Shown here in pieces: positions 1 to 7,802 of a stretch of DNA of 38,539 bases. This stretch comes from Syntrophobacter sp. SbD2 (GTDB taxonomy: Bacteria > Desulfobacterota > Binatia > UBA9968): positions 1-38,539 of the forward strand of contig CAMDBU010000045.1 in NCBI GenBank assembly GCA_945889495.1, in the 5' to 3' direction. The position numbers were made by a program, and so were the translations under genes. The notes beneath the pieces are model-generated. The model did not search any database. It had not been told where the DNA came from and saw only the letters and a program-made list of their open reading frames with translations. Each line of letters opens with the position of its first letter. The first letter of the stretch is position 1.

Positions 1-129
1 GACGCACACACTTGGCCTATACCGAACGCCAGCTAAGAAGCAGGGGTTCCGCTACGGTCCGATTTCTACCTTGGAGGCTGCTACCAACAAACCGACCTGA
101 CATTTTCGCCTTGCCGTTAACATGACAGA
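1..129. other. Unidentified left edge, possibly the end of an insertion sequence
   Basis: A reading frame open from the window edge (2-100, +) encodes about 32 residues and ends in TGA; I do not recognise it. It is followed at 99-135 by TGACATTTTCGCC and then a second TGACA-containing stretch. Such runs resemble the termini of some integrase-type insertion sequences, but I cannot match a family. The histidine kinase that follows starts abruptly inside its dimerisation domain, with an in-frame stop at 118-120. An insertion junction near 120-140 would explain this. The call is tentative. Confidence 0.3.
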
Positions 130-651
130 TTGACGTTGCTACGACACACCTTCCTCGATTTGTCGAAGATGGAAGCCGGCATGATGCGCTACGAATTCGA
201 GACCAGCCACATCGAGCCGCTGATCAAGCGCGCGGTGGCGGAAATCGCGCCGTTGGTGGAGGCCAAGCAGATTCATTTCGAAAGCGCCGTCGAGGATCCG
301 ATGCCGGCGCTGCGGCTCGATCCCGAAAGGATTCTCCAGGTACTGCGCAATTTGATGGGCAACGCGGTCAAGTTCACGCCCAAGGGTGGCCAGGTATCGA
401 TCGCCGCCAAGCGCCGCGATGGCATCCTGGAAGTATCTGTGAAAAACTCCGGTCCGGGTATTCCAGCGGAAAGCCTCGGAACGATCTTCGAAAAATTCAG
501 CCAAGGCAGTCACGCCGGCGCCATTCACCGCCAGGGCACGGGCCTGGGCCTGGCGATTGCCAAAAATATTATTACTTCGCATGGTGGGAATATATGGGCG
601 GAAAGCCAATTGGGCAGTGGCAGCAGATTTGTATTTGTCTTGCCCTGCTGA
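130..651 (+). pseudogene. Sensor histidine kinase, 5'-truncated (GlrK/QseE-type position)
   Basis: Only the end of the dimerisation helix and the ATP-binding domain of a membrane sensor kinase remain. The frame opens with LDLSKMEAG (residues 9-17), which normally follows the phospho-accepting histidine helix by 50 or more residues. The HATPase domain is complete: N box RNLMGNAVKF (73-82), G1 NSGPGIP (106-112), F box IFEKFS (119-124) and G2 GTGLGLAIA (136-144). The sensor, transmembrane, HAMP and HisKA parts are absent, and an in-frame TAA at 118-120 closes the frame upstream. The only start is a TTG without a convincing ribosome site. It lies directly upstream of a lipoprotein and a GlrR-type regulator, matching the order qseE-qseG-qseF of Enterobacteria. 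I read it as a kinase gene beheaded by insertion or rearrangement. If expressed, it would lack the histidine needed for autophosphorylation. Confidence 0.8.
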
Positions 652-1202
652 TAATCGTCTCGGGCTGCAGTTTGATCAATGACGCGATCCGGCGCGGCGA
701 TGCGCGGGACGCGATGACCCACGGCCAGCTTTTGCTCGGCCGCGGCGACTTCGACGGGTCGGCTAAAGCGTTCAATACTGTCGTGACGTTGGCCCGCGAT
801 GAGCCGCCGGCGGATTCGGCGCTTTATTATCTGGGCGTGATCCATGCCCATCCGCGGAACCCGCGTCACGACCGCCAGAAGGCGCTGGCATCGTTCGATC
901 GCGTTGCGCAACAATTTCCCGAAAGCTCGTTTGCCCAGTCGGCCAAGGTTTGGATCGGCATGTTCAACGATATCGACGCGACAAAAGAAGAAAACGAGCG
1001 AACCAAAGCCGAGGTCCACAAGTCTAAGCAGGAAGTTGAAATCTCCCGCGCCGCCACTGAGCGCGCCAAACAAGAAACTGAGAAAACCCGCGCGGAGCTA
1101 GAAAAATCGCGCCAAGACTTCGATAAAGCCAAGCAGTTGATCGAGAAATCCAAGCAGGTGGATATCGAAATCGAAAAAAAACGGCGCCAACGGGGTAGAT
1201 GA
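594..1202 (+). CDS. QseG-like outer-membrane lipoprotein with TPR-like and coiled-coil parts
   Basis: The 202-residue product starts with a lipoprotein signal (hydrophobic residues 12-22, lipobox VSGC, acylated Cys25). Residues about 35-110 look like TPR helices (LGRGDFDGSAKAFNTVV, ALASFDRVAQQFPESS), as in BamD-like lipoproteins. Residues about 120-200 are a highly charged coiled coil rich in K, E and R. The ATG at 594 overlaps the kinase frame by 58 bases; it is kept because it gives a well-formed signal peptide and no later ATG would preserve it. Sitting between a GlrK-type kinase and a GlrR-type regulator, it occupies the place of QseG, the lipoprotein that modulates the kinase in Enterobacteria. 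The role is inferred from context and architecture, since sequence similarity to QseG is not obvious by eye. Confidence 0.75.
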   Translation: MGGKPIGQWQQICICLALLIIVSGCSLINDAIRRGDARDAMTHGQLLLGRGDFDGSAKAFNTVVTLARDEPPADSALYYLGVIHAHPRNPRHDRQKALASFDRVAQQFPESSFAQSAKVWIGMFNDIDATKEENERTKAEVHKSKQEVEISRAATERAKQETEKTRAELEKSRQDFDKAKQLIEKSKQVDIEIEKKRRQRGR

Positions 1203-1209
1203 GGAATTC

Positions 1210-2634
1210 ATGGCCAAGGGCAATATTTTAGTCGTCGACGACAATCCCAACCTTCTGGAGCTGATCAAAATGCGCCTGGAGGCGGCGGACTATGAGATCA
1301 CCGCGCTCGGCGAGGAAGATCAAGCGCTCAGCGCGTTCAAAGATAAAGCCTTCGACCTCTGTGTCGTCGATCTGATGTTGGCGCAAAGCGACGGCATCAC
1401 ATTGATGGAACAGTTCCGCTTGATCCATCCGGATATCCCGACGATTATTTTGACCGCCCACGGCACCATCGAAAATGCCGTCGAGGCGATGCGCCGGGGC
1501 GCCTACAGTTATTTGACCAAGCCCTTCGAGCCCACCGACTTGCTGTTGCAGATCGAGCGCGCCTTGGAGAACCGCAATTTGAATTCCGAGATCAAGCGCT
1601 TGAAGGACATGCTCCACGAGCGTTTCGATTTCACCAATATCATCGCCCGCAGCGGCAAGATGCGGGCGATCCTCGACGTGGTCACGCGCATCGCCAAGCT
1701 CGACTCGACGGTCTATATTCACGGCGAAAGTGGCACCGGTAAGGAGCTGGTGGCGAAGGCGATCCATCTCGCCAGCGACCGCAAGGATACCACTTTCGTC
1801 GCGCTCAATTGCGCCGCGCTGCCGGAAACCTTGCTCGAGAGCGAACTGTTCGGCCATGAAAAGGGCGCCTTTACCGGCGCGGTGCGAAGCACCAAGGGCT
1901 TGTTTACCCAGGCCCACGGCGGCACGCTTTTCCTCGACGAGATCGGCGACATGCCATTGGCGACGCAGTCCAAATTGCTGCGCGCTTTGCAAGAACGACA
2001 GTTTTATCCGGTGGGCGGCGAATCGCCCGTCGAGGTTGACGTGCGCGTGATTGTCGCGACCAATAAGGATCTCGCCGAGTTGGTAAAAAAGGGACTATTC
2101 CGAGACGATCTTTACTATCGCATCCATGTCATTCCGATCTACTTGCCGCCGCTACGCGAGCGCAAGGAAGATATTCTCCCGCTCGCCGAGCACTTCCTAA
2201 AAAAATATAGCCAGCAGATGAAGCGCGACGTTAAGGGACTGACACCCGAGGCGGTGCGCGCGCTGATGCTGCACAATTGGCCCGGTAACGTGCGTGAGCT
2301 GGAAAACACCATCGAGTATGCGGTAGCGATGACCCAGAAAGACATGGTCACCGACGACTATGTCATTCAGGGTAAACAATCCCCAGCCGAACGCGCCGGT
2401 GGATTCCCGTCGGATCATGCCGAGCTCAGCGCTGACGTGCTCAAATCGCTCAAGGATGCGCGCGACGCTTTTGAGCGTGACTATTTGGTCAAGGTGCTAT
2501 CCATGACCGAGGGCAACGTCAGCCAGGCAGCCAAGTTAGCCGGTAAGTATCGTGCGGATTTTTATGACTTGCTGAAAAAGCACGATCTCAAGGCCGACGA
2601 ATTCAAGCGCACCAAGCCGTCCTACCAGCATTGA
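1210..2634 (+). CDS. glrR: Sigma54-dependent response regulator, GlrR/QseF type
   Basis: A 474-residue NtrC-family activator. The receiver domain (about 1-120) has acidic pair D10/D11, phospho-acceptor D54, T82 and K104. The AAA+ domain has Walker A GESGTGKE (172-179), the sigma54-contacting GAFTGA loop (219-224) and Walker B LFLDE (240-244). The C-terminal helix-turn-helix ends EGNVSQAAKLAGKYRADFYD followed by LLKKHDLKADEF, which closely resembles the end of E. coli GlrR (YfhA). The gene begins 7 bases after the lipoprotein stop, so the three genes form one operon. It should activate sigma54 promoters on phosphorylation, but its cognate kinase here is truncated, so input would have to come from elsewhere. 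The family call is secure; the GlrR subtype rests on the C-terminus and gene order. Confidence 0.85.
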   Translation: MAKGNILVVDDNPNLLELIKMRLEAADYEITALGEEDQALSAFKDKAFDLCVVDLMLAQSDGITLMEQFRLIHPDIPTIILTAHGTIENAVEAMRRGAYSYLTKPFEPTDLLLQIERALENRNLNSEIKRLKDMLHERFDFTNIIARSGKMRAILDVVTRIAKLDSTVYIHGESGTGKELVAKAIHLASDRKDTTFVALNCAALPETLLESELFGHEKGAFTGAVRSTKGLFTQAHGGTLFLDEIGDMPLATQSKLLRALQERQFYPVGGESPVEVDVRVIVATNKDLAELVKKGLFRDDLYYRIHVIPIYLPPLRERKEDILPLAEHFLKKYSQQMKRDVKGLTPEAVRALMLHNWPGNVRELENTIEYAVAMTQKDMVTDDYVIQGKQSPAERAGGFPSDHAELSADVLKSLKDARDAFERDYLVKVLSMTEGNVSQAAKLAGKYRADFYDLLKKHDLKADEFKRTKPSYQH

Positions 2635-2785
2635 GCCGCCGCCACGGCGGCGCGCCGGCGATCCATCACTCTGGCCGAGAAATCCCTCAGCTACTGGAGG
2701 AATAACCTTGCAGTGGCTTCCCCGGGTTTCCGTCACTATTCACTAAAGCTCCAGATTTCTAGCCACTTAGCGCGATTGGTAGGGA

Positions 2786-2801
2786 TGGAATAGGGATTGC
2801 T
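2786..2801 (+). promoter_or_regulatory. Candidate sigma54 (-24/-12) promoter
   Basis: TGGAATAGGGATTGCT has GG and GC at the exact -24/-12 spacing of the consensus TGGCACG-N4-TTGCW, with a perfect TTGCT half. It lies about 35 bases upstream of the receiver gene and downstream of a sigma54 activator gene. No upstream TGTC-N10-GACA GlrR-type site was seen. Confidence 0.4.
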
Positions 2802-2836
2802 GTATTGGCCAGTCAAGATGTTTCAAAAGGAGGCCA

Positions 2837-3199
2837 ATGAACAGTATGCGCACTGCACTCGTGGTTGATGACAATGAAGAATTGGCGGCGTTGATCGCCA
2901 CCATGCTGCGGCGCAAGGGTTTTGAAGTGCGCACCGCGAACAATGGCCTGCATGGCTATTCGTCGTACTTCCGAGATCCCACCGACATAGTCATTACCGA
3001 CATTCAAATGCCGGAGCTCGATGGCGTGGAGATGATGCGCTGTATTCGCGGCGTCAACCCCAAGGTCCAGGCGGTATATATGAGTGGTGCCATCGCCAAG
3101 TACCAAGAGGCACTGGATCGAGAAACCAGTCAGTTTGCCGCTAAGGTCATCAATAAGCCATTTTCCGGGGATGCCTTGATGGATCAGATTGGGTTATGA
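2837..3199 (+). CDS. Stand-alone receiver (CheY-like) protein
   Basis: The 120-residue product is a single receiver domain with no output domain. The conserved set is complete: D11/D12, phospho-acceptor D55 (in VITDIQMP), S83 in place of the usual Thr, and K107 in NKPF. An excellent ribosome site, AAAGGAGG, ends 4 bases before the ATG. It follows the GlrR-type regulator by 200 bases and has its own sigma54-like promoter candidate, so it may be a target of that regulator or a phospho-relay partner. Receiver identity is certain; the signalling partner is unknown. Confidence 0.88.
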   Translation: MNSMRTALVVDDNEELAALIATMLRRKGFEVRTANNGLHGYSSYFRDPTDIVITDIQMPELDGVEMMRCIRGVNPKVQAVYMSGAIAKYQEALDRETSQFAAKVINKPFSGDALMDQIGL

Positions 3200-3334
3200 A
3201 CACCAGTGAAGTTACAAGAGCTCCAGCGGATGACTTCCAGATTCGCCTCCAGGGGTGCATGAAAAGCCCTTCGCTGACTCTGTAATGCACTTTGAAAGTC
3301 ATTTAAATTTAGTAATTTGCAATTAATCGGGATG

Positions 3335-3350
3335 TGGTACGGAATTTGGT
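3335..3350 (+). promoter_or_regulatory. Weak second sigma54-like element
   Basis: TGGTACGGAATTTGGT has a near-consensus -24 half (TGGTACG against TGGCACG) with correct spacing, but the -12 half reads TTGG rather than TTGC. It sits in an AT-rich stretch about 100 bases upstream of the OmpA-like gene. The -12 mismatch makes this weak. Confidence 0.2.
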
Positions 3351-3451
3351 TGTGAAGGGTGGATGAGTAGCCAGTGGTGACTAGTCCCAGTGGCAAAAAG
3401 TTTGAATCTATTGACCAAGGTAATAACATCGGACTTACAGGAGGAATCGAC

Positions 3452-4240
3452 ATGAGTGGTTTAGAACGCAGTGGCATGAAGTTGATGATCGGCACCGGAG
3501 TGCTGGCGACGGTACTGATGGGACAAGGCTGTTTAGCGACGCGGGACTGGGTGCGTGAAAACGTCGCCGACCCGCTGTCTGGGCGCATCACCCAGACCGA
3601 AGGGCGCTTGGATAACCATGACGGTCAGATCGGTGGCTTGGGCAATCGCATGACCGGTGTGGAAGGTAAGCTCGGGCAATTCGAAGGGCGCATGGGGCAG
3701 ATGGAAGGCCGCATCGGCCAGGTCGACGCCAAGGCTGACCGCGCGCTCAACGCCATCGCCAACCTGCGCTTGGAGCGCAAAATCGTCATCGATATGAAAG
3801 ATGGCGCTAACTTCGCTTTCAACTCGGCCAGTCTGCCGCAGCAGGCGCAGCGCGAAATCGATGGCTTTCTGAGCGATCTCAAGGGCGATGTTGCGGGTGC
3901 CGACGGGACGATTTTCGTCGTCGCCGGCCACACCGACAATGTCGGCAATGAAGAATACAATTACGAGCTTGGTAAGAAGCGTGCCGATGCGGTGAGCCGT
4001 TATCTGATCACCAAGAAGAGCATGGACCCGATGAAGGTGATGCCGGTTTCCTACGGGCAGAGCGCACCGGTGGCGGAAAATCGTGACGCCCAAGGCCGCG
4101 CGAAGAACCGCCGCGTCGAGATCCTAGTTTACCGTGAAGGTATCAGCTCGCAGGCAGCGGCGCCGGCACAGGCGCAACCCGCCGCGCCCCGTTCGTCGCA
4201 AACAACCCAACCGGCCGGAGAGCGAATCACCCAGCGCTAG
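3452..4240 (+). CDS. OmpA-family peptidoglycan-binding lipoprotein
   Basis: The ATG at 3452 is chosen because AGGAGGAA ends 7 bases upstream; a longer frame back to a GTG at 3374 has no ribosome site. The 262-residue product has a signal peptide with an imperfect lipobox (MGQGC, Cys27). A short repetitive amphipathic coiled region with recurring GQ-EGR-G units follows (about 45-105), then an OmpA C-terminal domain (about 110-228). The peptidoglycan-binding residues D162 (GHTDNVG) and R178 (ELGKKRADAV) are present, as is NRRVE near the end. The tail is rich in Ala, Pro and Gln. Such proteins tether the outer membrane to the wall. A strong terminator follows at 4275-4303. Confidence 0.88.
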   Translation: MSGLERSGMKLMIGTGVLATVLMGQGCLATRDWVRENVADPLSGRITQTEGRLDNHDGQIGGLGNRMTGVEGKLGQFEGRMGQMEGRIGQVDAKADRALNAIANLRLERKIVIDMKDGANFAFNSASLPQQAQREIDGFLSDLKGDVAGADGTIFVVAGHTDNVGNEEYNYELGKKRADAVSRYLITKKSMDPMKVMPVSYGQSAPVAENRDAQGRAKNRRVEILVYREGISSQAAAPAQAQPAAPRSSQTTQPAGERITQR

Positions 4241-4266
4241 TTTTTCGCTAGAGGGCGGGGGGCAGT

Positions 4267-4303
4267 AAAAAAAAGGCGGAGTCGATGACTCCGCCTTTTT
4301 TTT
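4267..4303. terminator. Bidirectional intrinsic terminator
   Basis: A run of eight A precedes a perfect 9-base stem GGCGGAGTC/GACTCCGCC (4275-4283 and 4287-4295) with loop GAT, followed by eight T. Because of the A run on one side and the T run on the other, it can stop transcription of the OmpA-like gene (+) and of the convergent SBP gene ending at 4320 (-). Confidence 0.92.
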
Positions 4304-4319
4304 ATTCTACCCAGGGTTT

Positions 4320-5255
4320 TTACTGGTAAAGCTTGTCGATGTAGCCGCTGTCGTCCAACTCGCGGACGAAATGGGTGTCCCACAGCGCCAATGGATTGTA
4401 GCCGGCGATTTCCGGATTGCGGCGCACCGCCAGGGCGAAGACGTTGGCGATGCCATCCAAAGACGGGTAGGGCTTTTTCTCCAAAGACTGGGCCCATTCG
4501 TCGTATAGGGTTTCGACTTCCTCATCGGTTTGCAGCTTCAAGATCGGCGACGCGTGCTCTTTGAGGATCTCCAAGGTCTCCTGTTTATGGGTGAGGAAAA
4601 AATGGATGGCGTCGACTAGTCCCTTATTGAGCAGGCAAATTTCTTCGGGATGACTTTTAACGAAGCTCGTGGTGGTGGTCAGGGTGACGCCGCGGATCAT
4701 CGGGATCGCTCGCGCTGTGATCACATGGGCGCCGGCCGCCTTGGCGCGGCTGTCATGGGGAATGGTGACGAAGGTGGCGTCGTAGTCGCCCTTCAACACC
4801 GCGCGCCAACGGTCTTCCGATGAACCGCTCATTTCGAATAGCTCGATATCGCCGCGGTCGGCATCCAAGCCTTCCTGCTTCAAGTAGAGCCAGATGTTGA
4901 GGCCGGCGTGGGAGGTCAGTTTGTCGGCGACGATTTTCTTGCCTTTCAAATCCTGCACCGAATCGATGCCCGGCCGGACGATGATTTTGTTTTCCGTCCA
5001 GTTGTTGGTCGGCTGGGCGAGATGCACGAAGTCTTCGCCGTTCTTGGCGTTACGCACGTAGAGATTGTGATGATTGCCGGAGATCACGTCTACCGAGCCG
5101 TTTTTTAGCGACTCGACGGCCTTCTCGCGCACCAGCTGCGGCGAGGTGTCGACCGCCAATCCGTTCTTCGTCCACGCGCCGGATTTATCGGCCACCAGCC
5201 AGAGCGGCGCGTGGGAATTAGATCGATAAATGACGCGGAGTTGCTTATTTGCCAT
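4320..5255 (-). CDS. NMT1/SsuA-like binding protein lacking a signal peptide
   Basis: A 311-residue type-2 periplasmic-binding-protein fold (NMT1/THI5, SsuA superfamily). The N-terminus runs straight into strand 1 (LRVIYRSNSHAPLWLV) with no hydrophobic leader. The lobe-1 motif DLKGKKIVADKLTSHAGLN and a C-terminal YPSLDGIANV, typical of this superfamily, are present. The ATG is supported by GAGGAAAT upstream on the minus strand, and I see no alternative upstream start that adds a leader. Unlike most SBPs in this window it therefore appears cytoplasmic, or is an enzyme with this fold, as in THI5 or dihydroxyphthalate decarboxylase. No permease or ATPase is adjacent. Ligand unknown. Confidence 0.82.
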   Translation of the reverse strand: MANKQLRVIYRSNSHAPLWLVADKSGAWTKNGLAVDTSPQLVREKAVESLKNGSVDVISGNHHNLYVRNAKNGEDFVHLAQPTNNWTENKIIVRPGIDSVQDLKGKKIVADKLTSHAGLNIWLYLKQEGLDADRGDIELFEMSGSSEDRWRAVLKGDYDATFVTIPHDSRAKAAGAHVITARAIPMIRGVTLTTTTSFVKSHPEEICLLNKGLVDAIHFFLTHKQETLEILKEHASPILKLQTDEEVETLYDEWAQSLEKKPYPSLDGIANVFALAVRRNPEIAGYNPLALWDTHFVRELDDSGYIDKLYQ

Positions 5256-5331
5256 GGAAATTTCCTCTCACGATTTTGTTCAGCGCTATTTCGGTCATAG
5301 CACTAGTGGTCGCCGATTTGCCAGCCGCGGA

Positions 5332-5805
5332 TTAGGGCTGGAGGCGCAAGCCAAGCCAGAGCGTGATCATGGCAAGCAAGAGGATGCACCAGTTCATGCT
5401 GGTCATGCGCCGGATGATCGAGTTCAATTGTTCCGGCGTGACTTCATCGCCGCCTTCAACGCGCCGGACAAAACGATGGCCGACGCCGAGGGTCTGCGAC
5501 ACGCTGAACATGACCAGCAGAAAGGCGAACAGCAGCTTGAGGCCAAGTTTGTAGGCGAGATAATTGAGAAAGTTCTCGCGCAGGGCGGCTTTCATCTCGG
5601 TCAATTGAAACGCGCCGGTGAACAACAAAATTCCCAGTGCGCCGACCTGCAACGGATTGTAGAATTTCAAACCGCGGACGAAATATTTGACCCGCTCCTC
5701 ATGCTTGTCGAGCACGCCGACCGCGGGCAGCAACATGAGCCAAAAGCCGATCACCGCGCCCAGGTAAACCACCAAGGCGATCAAATGGAGCCAGGAGTAG
5801 AACAT
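5332..5805 (-). CDS. Four-helix membrane protein, CopD/HemJ-like
   Basis: The 157-residue product has four predicted membrane helices (about 5-30, 52-72, 83-108 and 135-155). The first contains SWLHLIALVVYLGA, the histidine-bearing first helix typical of CopD-domain and HemJ-like proteins. Residues 30-50 and 110-132 are charged loops. Its true role (copper handling, haem-related or neither) cannot be told. It lies between the signal-less SBP and the ferredoxin-like gene on the same strand, but a repeat element separates it from the latter, so cotranscription with the ferredoxin gene is uncertain. Confidence 0.65.
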   Translation of the reverse strand: MFYSWLHLIALVVYLGAVIGFWLMLLPAVGVLDKHEERVKYFVRGLKFYNPLQVGALGILLFTGAFQLTEMKAALRENFLNYLAYKLGLKLLFAFLLVMFSVSQTLGVGHRFVRRVEGGDEVTPEQLNSIIRRMTSMNWCILLLAMITLWLGLRLQP

Positions 5806-5909
5806 TCAATCAAATATTCCCCGCAGCTTGCTGCGGGCACAGCTAAATAGAGTTGCCAAAGGGGGCGAGCATCCCCTTTGGTCACGATCAGGGTTCATAC
5901 CCTGATCTC
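5806..5909. repeat. Three-hairpin dispersed repeat, copy 1
   Basis: Three consecutive palindromes: CCCGCAGC/GCTGCGGG (5820-5827, 5830-5837), CCAAAGGGG/CCCCTTTGG (5856-5864, 5873-5881) and GATCAGGG/CCCTGATC (5886-5893, 5900-5907). The whole block recurs in inverted orientation at 19997-20096 with paired base changes in the stems. Both copies sit between two minus-strand genes. Confidence 0.85.
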
Positions 5910-5934
5910 GAAATGCCAAGGTTGATTGCGTCGA

Positions 5935-6750
5935 TCAGCCCCAGCTGAAACGCGAGCCCTTCTTGTAGGGTTTGCCGGCGGCGTCGTAGGTGTCGCCGAT
6001 GGTGTCCAACTGTTCGCTGATGCGTTCGCGTTCGCGCTGTTGGTGCGCTTCGAAGGCGGCGGCGTCCTTGGCGCGGCGCTCGACGAATTGCGCCAACTCG
6101 CGCTCGCGCCGTTCGACGAACTCGCGCTGCTCGTTGGCCCACTTGGAGTAGGAATCATTCAGCAACGTGCGGATATGATAGTTCAAATTGTCGCGCACCA
6201 CGGTGGACTTGTGGCAGTGCGGGCAAAAGATCACGTTGCCGATGGTGAAATTCTTGACGTTCTGCTCATGCACGCCGTTGCATTTGTAGCAGCGCAGCGG
6301 AATGTTCCAGCCGTCGATGGGCGGTAGCTCCACATAGTTCACATCCGCTTCGGCGAAGCCGCCCACCGCGCCGCTCTGGGCTGGCGCCGCCGCTGCGCTG
6401 GGGCTCGCCGGCGTGCCCGGGGTTTGCGCTGCGTCGCTCGCCGCGCCAGCTGCTTTGCCTTGGCCCTTGCGGAAACGCGACTCGAAGCTGTCGCCGAAAC
6501 TGGTTTCGGGATGGAGCTGGCGGGCGCGCGCGATCAACACCTCTTCGGATTCGACATTCTTTGGATCGGTGACGCAGACATCGACGGGGCAGACCGCCGC
6601 GCAGGCTTCGTAGTCGTGAAAACCGACGCATTCGGTGCATAGCACGGGATCGATAACGAAAATTGGGTCGCCCTGGGAAATCGCGTTGTTGGGGCATTCG
6701 GGCTCGCAGGCGCCGCAGTTGATACAATCGTTGGCGATCATCGTGGCCAT
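5935..6750 (-). CDS. Ferredoxin-like 2[4Fe-4S] domain fused to zinc ribbon and coiled coil
   Basis: The 271-residue protein has three parts. Residues 1-60 are a two-cluster ferredoxin with C9, C12, C15, C19-Pro and C38, C41, C50, C54-Pro; the 8-residue gap between C41 and C50 is the insertion typical of Alvin/YfhL-type ferredoxins. Residues about 95-135 are a low-complexity Ala/Pro linker. Residues 154-179 form a CxxC-X18-CxxC zinc ribbon (C154, C157, C176, C179), followed by a charged coiled coil (about 205-250) rich in E, R and Q. GGAGG lies about 10 bases upstream of the ATG. The ferredoxin part would carry electrons; the ribbon and coiled coil suggest binding to a partner. I know no named family with this exact order. 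It could supply the reductant that the Rieske oxygenases lack, but nothing here shows that. Confidence 0.85.
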   Translation of the reverse strand: MATMIANDCINCGACEPECPNNAISQGDPIFVIDPVLCTECVGFHDYEACAAVCPVDVCVTDPKNVESEEVLIARARQLHPETSFGDSFESRFRKGQGKAAGAASDAAQTPGTPASPSAAAAPAQSGAVGGFAEADVNYVELPPIDGWNIPLRCYKCNGVHEQNVKNFTIGNVIFCPHCHKSTVVRDNLNYHIRTLLNDSYSKWANEQREFVERRERELAQFVERRAKDAAAFEAHQQRERERISEQLDTIGDTYDAAGKPYKKGSRFSWG

Positions 6751-6864
6751 GAACGTGAAACCTCCAAAAAAGCTAACCCGGAATTGCCATCGGCGTGAAA
6801 CTCGGCATATCCTAGATGAAAAGATTTAGCGTTGCAAATCTTTGAATTCGCTTACATCCATTCT

Positions 6865-7791
6865 ATGACGAGCTTTTTCATCGGCACCTGCGGTTACTCC
6901 TATCCCGGCGCACCGCCAAACGGCTGGAGCGGCGTGTTTTATCCCAACCTCGGCCGTGGCCGGGTCGATGTATTGGAGTTCTACGCGGCCCATTTTAACT
7001 GCGTGGAAATTAATTCGACCTTTTACCGGCCGGCGAGCGCGGCGATGGCGCGCGGCTGGCTCGGCAAAACTCCCGGTGATTTCATGTTCACCGCCAAAGC
7101 CTGGCAGAAGTTTACCCACCCCAACGAGCTTGGGCGCGACGGGGGTGCGGCCGGGGCGAAGTGGTCCGCCTTCGACGCTGGCGATGTGGCGCGCTTCGCC
7201 GACGGCATCGCGCCTCTGGTGGAAGCCGGGCGCTTGGGCGCGCTGTTGTTTCAATATCCGGCGAGCTTTGTCCGCGACGGCGCTAGTCTCGAGCGCTTGG
7301 AAGCGGCGCTGGCGAGTTTTCCCGCGGTCGCCAAGGTGGTCGAGCTGCGCGACAAAAGCTGGAGCGACCGGCGCGCCGAGACCGAAGGTTTATTGGATCG
7401 TTACAAAGCCACCTGGGCGTTCATCGACGAGCCTAAGTTTGGCTCCTCGGTCAAGCAGGAATTGGCCGGGGGCGGCGAGCTAAACTATCTGCGGCTCCAT
7501 GGCCGCAACCAAGAAAAGTGGTGGCGCCATGATAATCCCTGGCAGCGCTACGATTACATTTACCAGCCGGAAAATATTTATCGGCTGGCCGCCAAACTGA
7601 AACAGATAAACGGCCAAAAGCCGCAAGCCAAGGCCTACGTGTTTTTCAACAACCACGCGCGCGGTCAAGCGGTGGCCAACGCGCTGATGCTCAAGTTGGC
7701 GCTCGGCCTGAAGGATGGCGCCGGCGCGCCCGAGAGTTTGGTCGCGACGTTTCCGCTGTTAAAAGATTTCCCAGAGGCGAAGCAAAACTAG
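6865..7791 (+). CDS. DUF72 (YecE-like) TIM-barrel protein
   Basis: A DUF72 family member with the hallmark opening FFIGTCGYSYP, then FNCVEINSTFYR, TPGDFMFTAKA, and a C-terminal AYVFFNNHARGQAVANA. I use the ATG at 6865 because the family starts right at this motif; a TTG at 6832 would add 11 residues of no obvious use. The family is widespread and its biochemical function is poorly defined. Length (308 residues) is normal. It is divergent from the ferredoxin gene and convergent with the broken glycosyltransferase. Confidence 0.88.
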   Translation: MTSFFIGTCGYSYPGAPPNGWSGVFYPNLGRGRVDVLEFYAAHFNCVEINSTFYRPASAAMARGWLGKTPGDFMFTAKAWQKFTHPNELGRDGGAAGAKWSAFDAGDVARFADGIAPLVEAGRLGALLFQYPASFVRDGASLERLEAALASFPAVAKVVELRDKSWSDRRAETEGLLDRYKATWAFIDEPKFGSSVKQELAGGGELNYLRLHGRNQEKWWRHDNPWQRYDYIYQPENIYRLAAKLKQINGQKPQAKAYVFFNNHARGQAVANALMLKLALGLKDGAGAPESLVATFPLLKDFPEAKQN

Positions 7792-7802
7792 GACACCCTT
7801 GC

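Noticed and set aside
4320-5255. Taurine or alkanesulfonate (TauA/SsuA) assignment for the SBPs
   Set aside because: The fold is shared, but no TauBC/SsuBC or desulfonation genes are present and ligand residues cannot be judged by eye.
5230-5850. 206-codon open frame on the + strand opposite the CopD-like gene
   Set aside because: It is rich in His and Gln without hydrophobic core patterning, while the opposite strand encodes four clean membrane helices.
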